The notes under the pieces were generated by a model. It saw only the letters and a program-made list of their open reading frames with translations. It made no database searches and had not been told where the DNA came from. Shown here one piece after another: positions 55,414-64,000 of a DNA stretch of 64,000 nucleotides (position 1 is the stretch's first letter; the number at the start of each line of letters is the position of its first letter). Source of the stretch: Okeanomitos corallinicola TIOX110. GTDB taxonomy: Bacteria > Cyanobacteriota > Cyanobacteriia > Cyanobacteriales > Nostocaceae. The stretch covers positions 3,017,318 to 3,081,317 of the forward strand of contig NZ_CP150886.1 of assembly GCF_038050375.1 (NCBI RefSeq), given 5' to 3'. The translations under genes were made by a program, and so were the position numbers.

Positions 55414-55740
55414 TGAAAATTTAAAATGTGAATAGGTAATTACTTTCTGATGCTAGTTGGTCTACTTTTCGGGCATAAATATGGGAAGGTCACGCTGGCG
55501 GTTTTTCCCTATAGTATTAGCCAAAATTGTTCTCATTGTGGTCAAAAAGTATAAAAATCTTTGTGTGTGCCACTACACAATTTATCAGTGTTCAGTAATA
55601 CTAAATATATATAGCAGTCAGTCGTCAGGATAATTGGGACAATATTAGATTCTGGGATATTGGACAGACAAGAGTGTTGAACATCTTAATTCAGACTGCT
55701 GACTGTTGTATGTACGAATCGCTATTAGAGGAGAATCACC
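55414..55740. other. Divergent promoter region of ftsX and lysR
   Basis: A 327-bp gap between divergent genes. The only clear signal is GAGGAG at 55728-55733, ahead of the TTG start at 55741. As in other LysR systems, the regulator could bind here. Confidence 0.4.
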
Positions 55741-56682
55741 TTGAACCAAGCGACATTACACCAGTTGAAGGTGTTCGAGGCCGCTGCAAGACACGGTAGC
55801 TTTACCCGTGCTGCTGAAGAATTGTTTCTTACCCAGCCGACAGTATCAATGCAAATCAAGCAGTTGACTAAATCTGTGGGATTACCATTGTTTGAGCAGG
55901 TGGGAAAACGTCTATTTTTAACAGAAGCAGGAGAGGAGTTATTTGCTACTTGTCGCCAGATTTTTGAAACCATAGCCCAATTTGAAATGAAAGTGGCAAA
56001 TTTAAAAGGGCTAAAACAAGGTCAATTACGTCTGGCTGTGATTACAACCGCAAAGTATATTATTCCTCGTTTACTTGGGCCTTTTTGTCAACTGTATCCA
56101 GGAATTGATATTTCCTTGAAAGTTACTAACCATGAGGGAATTTTAGATCGCATGATTGCGAATATGGATGATTTGTATATCATGAGCCAAGTTCCAGACC
56201 GTTTAGATATCAATTATGAGCCTTTTTTAGAAAATCCTTTGGTGGTTTTTGCACCGGCAAATCATCCTTTGGCTCAGGAAAAAAATATTCCTATAGAACG
56301 ATTAGCAGATGAACCGTTTATTATGCGTGAACCAGGTTCAGGTACACGTCGCGCTGTGCAAAATCTTTTAGAGGAACATGACGTGAAGGTTAAAGTCAAG
56401 TTGGAGTTAGGGAGTAATGAAGCGATTAAACAGGCAATAGCTGGAGGTTTAGGAATTTCAGTTTTATCTCGGCATACTTTATTAACGGATGCTCATGAGT
56501 TTAGTATTTTAGATATACAGCATTTTCCTATTAAACGGACTTGGTACATAGCTCATCCGGCGGGTAAACATTTATCTATTGTCGCTCGTACTTATTACGA
56601 CTATCTGCTAGATGCAGCTAAGAAGATTGTGGAAAACGAGATTGCACCTTTAAGTATTAAAATTGACTTGCCTCCAGAGTAA
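55741..56682 (+). CDS. LysR family transcriptional regulator
   Basis: A 313-residue regulator. The HTH at about 5-62 shows HQLKVFEAAARHGSFTRAAEELFLTQPTVS; the effector-binding domain fills the rest (LRLAVITTAKYIIPRLLG). It resembles the CbbR/CmpR-like cyanobacterial regulators of carbon uptake and fixation genes, but the exact member cannot be fixed. The start is a TTG supported by GAGGAG seven bases upstream; no in-frame ATG precedes the HTH. Confidence 0.9.
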   Translation: MNQATLHQLKVFEAAARHGSFTRAAEELFLTQPTVSMQIKQLTKSVGLPLFEQVGKRLFLTEAGEELFATCRQIFETIAQFEMKVANLKGLKQGQLRLAVITTAKYIIPRLLGPFCQLYPGIDISLKVTNHEGILDRMIANMDDLYIMSQVPDRLDINYEPFLENPLVVFAPANHPLAQEKNIPIERLADEPFIMREPGSGTRRAVQNLLEEHDVKVKVKLELGSNEAIKQAIAGGLGISVLSRHTLLTDAHEFSILDIQHFPIKRTWYIAHPAGKHLSIVARTYYDYLLDAAKKIVENEIAPLSIKIDLPPE

Positions 56683-56923
56683 AATAGCGGGAGTTGACAG
56701 GTATAAATGCTTTGACTTTGATTTCCTCACAGCTTTAATATTCAAAACTAATAATTGCTTGAAGTTTAAACTTTACTCATTGACAATTAACTAACAGAAA
56801 TATTAAACCAGTAAGGAGTTATCAATGATGACGATGGAAAATTTAAATCTCATGTTTAAATCCTATGGTTGAAATTGATAATTGAATGCGGAAATAACTG
56901 TTAACTATGGGGGAAAACTGACA

Positions 56924-58552
56924 GTGGCGAACTCGGAAGTATCATCTTGGCGTAAAACTATAGATAGTAAGATTGCTGCTGTTACCGTCTATGGTGATAA
57001 GGCTCTGGTGACAAGACGAGGTTTAATATCGTTAACTGGAGAGGAAAGAGAGTTATTAATTACACCATTACCGATGACTCTAGAAACGGATTCTGTGAGG
57101 GTAAGCGGTAATGGTACAGTAGAAGTACGGTTGCTGGGAGTGAGCAGTGATCGCATTTATACTACTGAACCTGTGGCGGAAAAGGTAGCACAGATCACAA
57201 GACAAATCCAGCAGTTAGAATCGGAAAAGCGCCATCTCCAAGCCCAAATAGATGCTTTGGCTTTACAATCTAGTTTTATTACTGGTTTGGGTCAAAAGAC
57301 TGAAGAACCTTTTGCTCAAAGTTTGTCTAGGAAGAATCTGAATTTAAGCGAAACCTTGGATTTTCTTAACTTTATTGGTAGTCAGTATAGCGAATATGCG
57401 ATTTCTGCTGGAGAATGCAGAACCCAACAACAGGAATTAGAAAAACAATTACAACCACTCCGCGCAACATTACAAAAAATCCAGACACCACACCCCAAGG
57501 AAAGCTTAAATATTACAGTAGAAGTTGAAGTTACAGATTCTGGAGAATTTGAGTTAGAAATTTCTTATGTAGTAAATCGTGCTAGTTGGAAACCACTTTA
57601 TGATTTACGGGTTGATAGTAAAAACAATGTTCTACATTTAACTTATTTAGCAGAGGTTAACCAAACCACAGGAGAAGACTGGGTAGATGTACCCTTGACT
57701 CTTTCTACAGCTAAATTGGGTTTAGGTTCGTTACCACCCAAATTAAAACCTTGGTATATTGATATTCCCCGTATTCGTGCTGATGATCCTGTCAATGTTC
57801 AGCGTTCCATGTCTCCACCCCCAGCGATGGCTGTGCTTTTACCTAATCCTCCTCATGCTTCAAAATCTATACAAGAAGAGAGTGAGGAAAATTTTATTAA
57901 TGCAGAAACTGTAGTTACGGAAGTATCTAAACAAGGTAGTGTAGTTACATTTAAACTGAATCATGGTGGTCATATTCCTACGGATGGTACTCCCCATAAA
58001 ACCACTATTTTTCAGGCTGATTATCCTTGTCATTTCAACTATGTAGGAATACCACGTTTAGTTAGTTTTGCTTATTTACAAGCTAACGTGAAGAATCCTC
58101 CTGACGGTGCGATTTTATTACCAGGAACAGCGAATATTTTCCGAGATACTATTTTTGTTGGTACAAGTCCATTAACAAATATTGCTCCGGGACAAGAATT
58201 TACAATTAATTTGGGTATAGATGAAGGTTTAAAAATTGAGCGTGATTTAGTTGAACGTCAGGTAGATAAGAAATTAATGAGTAGTCAACGTCGGGTGACT
58301 TATGCTTATCGCTTGGTGGTGACTAATTTATTAAATCAAGCAGCGAATTTAAAGTTAACTGAACAATTACCAGTTAGTAAGAATGAGCAAATTAAGGTGC
58401 GCTTGACTCGTTCTCATCCGCAAATTCAGTTAGGGGAAATGGGTGTTTTAGAATGGGATATTTTATTTGCAGCGCAGGAAAAGCAAGAATTTTATTATCA
58501 GTTTACTGTTGAGTATCCGTCAGAGTTAACGGTGTTGGGGTTGGATATTTAA
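56924..58552 (+). CDS. MuiA/DUF4139 family protein
   Basis: A 542-residue protein resembling the mucoidy-inhibitor MuiA family: an N-terminal IAAVTVYGDKALVTRRG domain, a central coiled coil (QITRQIQQLESEKRHLQAQID) and the DUF4139 C-terminal half (YVVNRASWKPLYDLRV; TTGEDWVDVPLTLSTA). The function is not established. A GTG at 56924 is chosen because GGGGG lies nine bases upstream; a TTG at 56882 gives 14 more residues. No signal peptide is obvious. Confidence 0.82.
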   Translation: MANSEVSSWRKTIDSKIAAVTVYGDKALVTRRGLISLTGEERELLITPLPMTLETDSVRVSGNGTVEVRLLGVSSDRIYTTEPVAEKVAQITRQIQQLESEKRHLQAQIDALALQSSFITGLGQKTEEPFAQSLSRKNLNLSETLDFLNFIGSQYSEYAISAGECRTQQQELEKQLQPLRATLQKIQTPHPKESLNITVEVEVTDSGEFELEISYVVNRASWKPLYDLRVDSKNNVLHLTYLAEVNQTTGEDWVDVPLTLSTAKLGLGSLPPKLKPWYIDIPRIRADDPVNVQRSMSPPPAMAVLLPNPPHASKSIQEESEENFINAETVVTEVSKQGSVVTFKLNHGGHIPTDGTPHKTTIFQADYPCHFNYVGIPRLVSFAYLQANVKNPPDGAILLPGTANIFRDTIFVGTSPLTNIAPGQEFTINLGIDEGLKIERDLVERQVDKKLMSSQRRVTYAYRLVVTNLLNQAANLKLTEQLPVSKNEQIKVRLTRSHPQIQLGEMGVLEWDILFAAQEKQEFYYQFTVEYPSELTVLGLDI

Positions 58553-58556
58553 TCAT

Positions 58557-59201
58557 TCAATGATCATATTTTTTTAGCCATTGGCGAAATTTTCTGAGGG
58601 TAGGACTTCTGCCGATAGTTCGACTTTGTTCAACAAACTGAGGAATTATTTCCTTAATTGGTAATTTAGGAAAATTAGGGCTAATTTCTGATTCTATATA
58701 TTTACCATTTTCAAAAATATTAATCTGTAACTTATCATTTGCATATCGCCATATTTCAGGAACTGCTAATGCTAAGTAAGCATTCAACTGGGTTTTAGAT
58801 GTGACATCAATTTCTATTACTAAATCAGGTGGTGGATCAATTGTTAAATCTATCTTTTCTTTGCCAATCATCCGCGCATGATTTTGAATATAAAACGAGT
58901 CATCAGGTTCTATACCACTATCCATATCTTCACGTTTAAAAGTAGTTGAACCAAAAGATTCACAATCAATTTCTAATTCTTCTAGGATAATTTTAACTAA
59001 ATCTCCAATGATGACTTTGGCTACTTCATGCTTTGGTAATGGCATCCTGATTTCTAAATTTCCCTGACTATAAGCTAATTTACTGGCACGATGTTCGCCT
59101 AATTCTGTTAATATTTCCTCAAATTCTTGCCAAGCAATATTGTGTAATATAATTCTATGTCCTGGAGGTACTGTTAATTGTCTTAGTTGTAATGTTACCA
59201 T
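58557..59201 (-). CDS. Uma2 (DUF820) family endonuclease-like protein
   Basis: A 214-residue Uma2 protein, the second in the window. It shows GHRIILHNIAWQEFEEIL, the RMPLPKHE segment, SGIEPDDSFYIQN and the PD-(D/E)XK-type IDPPPDLVIEIDVTSKT core, followed by EIWRYANDKLQI. The end is basic. It is convergent with the MuiA-like gene, only 4 bp apart. Confidence 0.9.
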   Translation of the reverse strand: MVTLQLRQLTVPPGHRIILHNIAWQEFEEILTELGEHRASKLAYSQGNLEIRMPLPKHEVAKVIIGDLVKIILEELEIDCESFGSTTFKREDMDSGIEPDDSFYIQNHARMIGKEKIDLTIDPPPDLVIEIDVTSKTQLNAYLALAVPEIWRYANDKLQINIFENGKYIESEISPNFPKLPIKEIIPQFVEQSRTIGRSPTLRKFRQWLKKYDH

Positions 59202-59384
59202 TATTAATTATTAGGCTATTTGTAGTTATTTTAGCAATATAATTAGGTTTCATACCAAGATGCGATAATTGTGAGCCTTATATGTAAATTTGGTAATTCC
59301 TTTATAAAATACAAGGAAGTCTCATTTGATACTTGAGTTATGTTAAACTTTAATATAATGTTTCACTTCTAAGATTCTAACCTA

Positions 59385-60509
59385 ATGCTGAAACCATGTC
59401 CTTACCGAAAATCTCATCAAGGAAAACTAGAATGTGATATAGCTGAAATTCGAGGAAAAGAATATACACAATTAACTTCAGTAAATATCTGTAATGAATG
59501 CCCAATTCCTGAAACTATTCAACGAGTAAATTGTAAAAATTTTATCCCACTCAAGTCACATTTATTTACTAATACTTTTAAGGAAGATCCAGAACAAGAA
59601 ATTGATTATGATGACTGGAACTCTAAGTGCCAAAAAATCTCTTTTCAAAATAAACATGATTATGAAAATAAATGCTCAGATAAATGTCCTGCATTTCAGC
59701 CAATACATTTTGATTTATCCGCTGAAAAATTTATTTCACTGCCAAACTTTAATTCGACAACAGCAACTGATCATGAATTAAGGCAAGCTATATTATCAAT
59801 CTTATACAAGTATCATACTTTGCATCCTGAACGCTATAAAGATTTTGATGTTACACCTGAATTTATAGCTACAAGTCTTGATATTGATATTAAGGATGTA
59901 GTACGAGTTGTTCTTCCTATGGAAGATGAAAGAGAAGTTGAAACTAAAAAATATTTAGGGGAGGACTATTTTAGGTATATACATATAACAAGTGAAGGAA
60001 TTAGAATGATTGATGACAACCCACTATTTGGTAATTTAAATACTGCTGCTTTACGAAGTCTTAAAATAGAAAACTCTCTACTTAATATTACTGGAGGTAT
60101 CATGTCAGATTCTTACAAAAATGATTTGCGAGGAGCAAATATAGCTAATTTTGCTAATCAAGTTCAAGACAACGCTAGTCAAACAGCTTCTGATTTTTCC
60201 CAAAACATCGGTCAAAATATTGATGAAATTAACAAATTAATTAATTCTCTCCGTGAGATAGCTCAAACTTTTCCTGACGCTCAACGGGAACAAGCTATAG
60301 TACATTTAGAGGATTTGCAAGAAGATATTCATATCACTATACCTGAAAAGCGAAACCCTCGAATTAAAGCTCGTATTGGTGCATTATTAGCACTCGTCGG
60401 TGTAATAGGTGGGACTGTAGCTACAGCTGTAGACTTTAGTAATAATGTTTTGGAACTATCCAATAAATTAGGATTTCCAGGATTTCCAATTGAACACATT
60501 CAGCCTTAA
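59385..60509 (+). CDS. Cys-rich, winged-helix and membrane protein of unknown function
   Basis: A 374-residue protein that I do not recognise as a whole. The first 105 residues have eight cysteines (5, 17, 36, 39, 50, 82, 97, 101), suggesting metal binding. About 129-212 looks like a winged helix (DHELRQAILSILYKYH; ITSEGIRMID). About 245-315 starts with KNDLRGANIANFANQVQDNA, a pattern seen in multidomain signalling proteins of cyanobacteria, and leads to a helix. A likely membrane segment is at 331-350. The gene is AT-rich and flanked by Uma2 and a small Cys protein, so it may be accessory. Confidence 0.7.
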   Translation: MLKPCPYRKSHQGKLECDIAEIRGKEYTQLTSVNICNECPIPETIQRVNCKNFIPLKSHLFTNTFKEDPEQEIDYDDWNSKCQKISFQNKHDYENKCSDKCPAFQPIHFDLSAEKFISLPNFNSTTATDHELRQAILSILYKYHTLHPERYKDFDVTPEFIATSLDIDIKDVVRVVLPMEDEREVETKKYLGEDYFRYIHITSEGIRMIDDNPLFGNLNTAALRSLKIENSLLNITGGIMSDSYKNDLRGANIANFANQVQDNASQTASDFSQNIGQNIDEINKLINSLREIAQTFPDAQREQAIVHLEDLQEDIHITIPEKRNPRIKARIGALLALVGVIGGTVATAVDFSNNVLELSNKLGFPGFPIEHIQP

Positions 60510-60695
60510 CTGTGGGTTACTCTAGTATTTTATTATTTCCCTTCTTTATTTTGCGTCTCCGTTCGGCCTTGAGAACTTAAATTAACTTCAACAAACATAT
60601 ATAGCTACTTTAGGCATAGTGATGGTCTTTGTGCCACATTTTTATTGTATATGCCATAAAGTAGTAGTCGTGGTAATAATCTAGATATTCACCCA

Positions 60696-60896
60696 CTAAA
60701 CATCTTCAGGAAGCACCCATTTTGGCGGTTCGGTCATTTTCTTCCGCAGTCTTTCTTCGGCCATTTCTAGCATTTTATCCAAGGAAGTCTCTTCTATAAA
60801 CTTGGAAGTTGCTTCCCTATGCTCAATATGGGGACATTTATCCCCTAAAACACAACCGTTAACACAAGCTTTAGCGCAATCAATTGTTGGTTCCAC
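60696..60896 (-). CDS. Small Cys-rich protein
   Basis: A 66-residue protein with Cys7, 11, 15 and 21 (C-x3-C-x3-C-x5-C, in DCAKACVNGCVLGDKC) and an amphipathic helix (SLDKMLEMAEERLRKKM). The start is a GTG with a strong AGAGGAG ribosome site six bases upstream, good evidence that it is translated. It could bind iron-sulfur or zinc; the role is unknown. Confidence 0.72.
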   Translation of the reverse strand: MEPTIDCAKACVNGCVLGDKCPHIEHREATSKFIEETSLDKMLEMAEERLRKKMTEPPKWVLPEDV

Positions 60897-60983
60897 AGTA
60901 AACTCCTCTCTAAAAATACGGCTTTATATCCCTTTAGATAAATATTACTATTAACTTTGTAGGGTGATCAGAGGTTATTATTT

Positions 60984-61013
60984 CTGTCACCTGTCAACTG
61001 TCACCTGTCACCT
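60984..61013. repeat. STRR heptamer array before mnmE
   Basis: Four CTGTCAC-type heptamers ending eight bases before the mnmE ATG, where a ribosome site would be expected. It may influence translation initiation. Confidence 0.8.
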
Positions 61014-61021
61014 CAACTCCG

Positions 61022-62407
61022 ATGTCAGAATTATTAGCTCATACTGGAACGATCGCGGCGATCGCTACTGCTGTTGTCCCCCAACAAGGTAGTGTAGGTA
61101 TTGTACGGGTTTCTGGTGATCATGCAATGGCGATCGCACAAACTCTCTTTTACGCACCGGGAAAACAAGTTTGGTCAAGTCACCGCATCCTTTATGGTTT
61201 TATCCGTCAACCCCAAACAAAGCAAATTGTTGATGAAGCTTTATTATTAATCATGCAAGCACCCCGTTCTTTTACCCGTGAGGATGTGGTGGAATTTCAC
61301 TGTCATGGGGGAATTATCGCAGTTCAACAGGTATTGCAACTATGTTTAGAACATGGTGCAAGGTTAGCACAACCGGGAGAATTTACATTAAGAGCTTTTT
61401 TAAATGGGAGATTAGATTTAACCCAAGCGGAAAGTATTGCAGATTTAGTTGGTGCAAAATCTCCCCAAGCAGCACAAACAGCATTAGCAGGATTACGAGG
61501 AAAATTAGCGCAACCGATTAGAAATTTACGCTCTCATTGTTTAGATATTTTAGCAGAAATAGAAGCGAGAATTGATTTTGAAGAAGATTTACCACCTTTA
61601 GATCAACAAAGAATTATTAATGAAATTGATCAAGTAAGTTTAGAAATTACTAAATTATTAGCGACAAAAGATCAAGGTGAATTATTAAGAACTGGGTTAA
61701 AAGTTGCTATTGTTGGTCGTCCGAATGTGGGAAAATCGAGTTTATTAAATGCTTGGAGTCAGAGCGATCGCGCGATCGTCACCGACTTACCAGGAACAAC
61801 TCGTGATGTGGTAGAATCCCAGTTAGTTGTGGGGGGAATACCTGTCCAGGTTTTAGACACTGCGGGAATTAGAGATACAGTAGATCAGGTTGAAAAAATT
61901 GGTGTTGAGCGATCGCGTCTTGCTGCTAATAATGCAGATTTGGTTTTATTTACTATTGATGGTTATGTTGGTTGGACAAATGCAGATCAAGAAATTTACG
62001 AACAAGTAAAACATCGTCCTTTGATTTTAATCATCAATAAAATTGATCTTTTAGAAACAGCTTTAAAATTAGAACATCCCCAAACAATTAACCAAATCGT
62101 AAAAACTGCGGCCGCAAAAAATCAAGGAATTGATGATTTAGAAATGGCGATTTTAGAGATAGTGCAAGCGGGAAAGGTGCAAGTTGCGGATATGGATTTG
62201 GCTATTAATCAAAGACAAGCAGCAGCTTTAATAAAAGCTCAGAATGATTTAGTACAGGTGCAAGAAACAATTAATAATCAATTACCTTTGGATTTTTGGA
62301 CTATTGATTTACGAGGTGCAATTTATGCGTTAGGAGAAATAACTGGGGAGGAAGTGACAGAATCAGTATTAGATCGGATATTCAGTAGATTTTGTATTGG
62401 TAAATAA
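61022..62407 (+). CDS. mnmE: tRNA modification GTPase MnmE
   Basis: MnmE with MnmG modifies U34 of tRNAs reading two-fold codon boxes. The N-terminal folate-binding domain runs to about 120 ([14 protein letters not shown]), the helical domain follows, and the GTPase motifs are [31 protein letters not shown] and NKID. It ends in FCIGK, the conserved catalytic Cys motif. Length 461 is normal. Confidence 0.97.
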   Translation: MSELLAHTGTIAAIATAVVPQQGSVGIVRVSGDHAMAIAQTLFYAPGKQVWSSHRILYGFIRQPQTKQIVDEALLLIMQAPRSFTREDVVEFHCHGGIIAVQQVLQLCLEHGARLAQPGEFTLRAFLNGRLDLTQAESIADLVGAKSPQAAQTALAGLRGKLAQPIRNLRSHCLDILAEIEARIDFEEDLPPLDQQRIINEIDQVSLEITKLLATKDQGELLRTGLKVAIVGRPNVGKSSLLNAWSQSDRAIVTDLPGTTRDVVESQLVVGGIPVQVLDTAGIRDTVDQVEKIGVERSRLAANNADLVLFTIDGYVGWTNADQEIYEQVKHRPLILIINKIDLLETALKLEHPQTINQIVKTAAAKNQGIDDLEMAILEIVQAGKVQVADMDLAINQRQAAALIKAQNDLVQVQETINNQLPLDFWTIDLRGAIYALGEITGEEVTESVLDRIFSRFCIGK

Positions 62408-62446
62408 ATCGAAGAAGTTATAAACCTGAAAAGTAGAGGATTTTAC

Positions 62447-62944
62447 ATGAGTACATCACCAACACTAAAACAATTAAAAGCAGAATTGATTACACCAGAA
62501 AATTTTCAACCCTATGGACAGGTAATATCTGCTAGTAAAGATGGTAAATCTTTTGATTATGAAGACGCACAATTAAACCTACAAAATGGTATTCCCCGTT
62601 TCTATATTATGCGATTGCATAATAAAGGAACAAAATTTCATAAAATTACCCGTCATAGTCAATGTACTCAATGTTTAGGTTCTTTGGAAGGAAAAGATTG
62701 GTTAATGGCAGTTTGTCCACCGAATAATGATATTACTAAACCAGTATTAGAAAAACTTGCAGCTTTCCGGATTCCCGGTAATTGTTTTATTAAATTAGAA
62801 GTAGGAACTTGGCACGCTGGCCCTTATTTTGATCATGATTTTGTGGATTTTTATAATTTAGAATTAAGTGATACAAATGTTGTAGATCATTTCACCCATG
62901 ATTTTTTAAAAACTGATCAATTAGAATTTGAAATGATATTGTAA
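62447..62944 (+). CDS. Ureidoglycolate lyase family protein
   Basis: A 165-residue protein of the AllA family, which splits ureidoglycolate to glyoxylate and urea. Blocks seen: LKAELITPENFQPYGQVI, FHKITRHSQCTQCLGSL, WLMAVCPP, FRIPGNCFIKLEVGTWHAGP and the late NLELSDTNVVDHFTHDF. Other allantoin genes are not nearby, so a different in vivo substrate is possible. It follows mnmE after 39 bp and may be co-transcribed. Confidence 0.85.
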   Translation: MSTSPTLKQLKAELITPENFQPYGQVISASKDGKSFDYEDAQLNLQNGIPRFYIMRLHNKGTKFHKITRHSQCTQCLGSLEGKDWLMAVCPPNNDITKPVLEKLAAFRIPGNCFIKLEVGTWHAGPYFDHDFVDFYNLELSDTNVVDHFTHDFLKTDQLEFEMIL

Positions 62945-63196
62945 AAAGATAAAAAATATTAATTCACGAATAAGGGTTTAGCAATGCTAAATCCCTACAA
63001 TATTAAACTTCAGAAGTTTATCACTCTTTCTTGTCATCGCAATACAAAATATCATACTTTGCCAAAAAAATTGATGTCTTGCAAAATAAATTTATGTGAA
63101 TTGTATTCATTAATTTTTTTAAAATTATCTAATTACTAGAGTCATTAGTAGTAGTATCATCCATGTAACAGCAAGTTATTTACATACATAATTACC

Positions 63197-64000
63197 ATGA
63201 CTAATTCATTACTTTCTGGTGATGACACCACCGTACCTGCTCTGATAGGTATTGGCATGAATAATCAACTATGGACAAGAAAAACCTTAACCAGTAATTG
63301 GGAACATATCCCTAATAGTGGTGCAGTCCTAGGAATTACAGTCATGCCAGATGGTACTATAGTTGGTATCGGCATGGATCATCAACTATGGACAAGAAAA
63401 ACCTTAACCAGTAATTGGGAACATATTCCTAATAGTGGTGCAGTCTTAGGAATTACAGCCATGCCAGATGGTACTATAGTTGGTATCGGCATGGATCATC
63501 AACTATGGACAAGAAAAACCTTAACCAGTAATTGGGAACATATTCCTAATAGTGGTGCAGTCTTAGGAATTACAGTCATGCCAGACGGTACTATAGTTGG
63601 TATTGGCATGAATAATCAACTCTATACCAGAAAAACCTTAACCAGTAATTGGGAACATATTCCTAATAGTGGTGCAGTCTTAGGAATTACAGTCATGCCA
63701 GACGGTACTATAGTTGGTATTGGCATGAATAATCAACTGTGGACAAGAAAAACCTTAACCAGTAATTGGGAACATATTCCTAACAGTGGTTCTGTTTTGG
63801 GGATTGTATCTTATTCACGTGTAGCAGCATCTGCTTCCAGTGTTGCAAATTTAATATCAGGAACAAAGATTAAACTCAAGTCGTGGAAAGGAGATTATTT
63901 ACATCGTCCTGACTCACAACAAGGTGTGACAACTTGGGGTACTGGTATTGGTAATGAGTGGGTTGTCGAGTTAATTGGTGACAACAAAATTAAACTCAAG
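63197..64000 (+). CDS. Tandem-repeat lectin-like beta-propeller protein (cut at window edge)
   Basis: The first 268 codons are in the window; the gene runs off the right edge with no stop. After MTNSLLSGDDTTVPALI there are five 39-residue repeats (GIGMNNQLWTRKTL, then TSNWEHIPNSGAVLGI), resembling tectonin/tachylectin-type propeller blades. From about 220 the sequence changes to GTKIKLKSWKGDYLHRPDS and GNEWVVEL, like a beta-trefoil or fascin-type domain that begins to repeat. No signal peptide is seen. A secreted or surface carbohydrate-binding role is inferred. The ATG at 63197 has no clear ribosome site. Confidence 0.75.
   Translation, partial: MTNSLLSGDDTTVPALIGIGMNNQLWTRKTLTSNWEHIPNSGAVLGITVMPDGTIVGIGMDHQLWTRKTLTSNWEHIPNSGAVLGITAMPDGTIVGIGMDHQLWTRKTLTSNWEHIPNSGAVLGITVMPDGTIVGIGMNNQLYTRKTLTSNWEHIPNSGAVLGITVMPDGTIVGIGMNNQLWTRKTLTSNWEHIPNSGSVLGIVSYSRVAASASSVANLISGTKIKLKSWKGDYLHRPDSQQGVTTWGTGIGNEWVVELIGDNKIKLK
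63248..63832 (+). repeat. Five tandem 117-bp repeats
   Basis: Units start at 63248, 63365, 63482, 63599 and 63716, each exactly 117 bp (39 codons), and are almost identical in DNA; the last third of unit 5 diverges. Such DNA identity suggests recent duplication or gene conversion. Confidence 0.9.

Overview
The window is AT-rich DNA (about 40% G+C by eye) from a cyanobacterium, most likely a filamentous, heterocyst-forming member of the Nostocales. The evidence is the many HIP1 octamers (GCGATCGC), several arrays of 7-base STRR repeats in intergenic DNA, cyanobacterial genes (gap2, ndhM, a DnaK1-type chaperone, DUF1825, PsiE) and a small protein resembling a heterocyst-differentiation regulator family. 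No phage, IS transposase, CRISPR array or rRNA is seen. Most of the window is chromosomal housekeeping; accessory material is confined to small islands.

Layout. 1-17.7 kb: gap2 and nadD (minus), murC-murB, ybaB, a low-molecular-weight tyrosine phosphatase, a LuxR-type response regulator, smpB, DUF1825, a PBP1A, tyrS-pyrF, a secreted unknown, dnaK1-dnaJ and an M28 peptidase. 17.8-24.98 kb: tRNA-Leu(CAA) with a clear promoter, a membrane Ser/Thr kinase, DUF2267, peroxiredoxin plus lipoxygenase, and two genes that look like the two halves of a photolyase/cryptochrome. 25-31.4 kb: a GT39-like membrane glycosyltransferase, tldD, a Uma2 protein, an intergenic region with inverted-repeat elements, and dxs. 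31.7-35.5 kb: a three-gene two-component cluster. 35.7-41.5 kb: moaE, an aldo/keto reductase, clpS with DUF2103, a hicBA toxin-antitoxin pair lying between perfect 39-bp direct repeats, and an FAD oxidoreductase. 42.6-49.6 kb: PsiE and a phospho-signalling island (FHA-PrsW protease, unknown protein, CHAT-FHA caspase-like protein, zinc ribbon/pseudokinase-like/PP2C phosphatase). 50-62.9 kb: ndhM, a heterocyst-type regulator with a small upstream ORF, a second LuxR-type regulator, rpsN, aat, ftsX, a LysR regulator, a MuiA-like gene, a second Uma2, an unusual Cys-rich protein, mnmE and an allA-like gene. The right edge cuts a gene with five nearly identical 117-bp repeats, probably a lectin-like beta-propeller.

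How the genes fit together. murC, murB, PBP1A and ftsX serve cell-wall growth and division. smpB, tyrS, rpsN, mnmE, aat and clpS serve translation and protein quality control; aat and clpS belong to the same N-degron pathway. The lipoxygenase and peroxiredoxin may form a pair that makes and removes lipid peroxides. The Ser/Thr kinase, two FHA proteins and PP2C phosphatase could form a phosphothreonine signalling system whose output is proteolysis by CHAT and PrsW proteases. The best candidates for undescribed biology are the split photolyase, the FHA/CHAT/PP2C island, the repeat-bracketed hicBA cassette and the repeat protein at the right edge.
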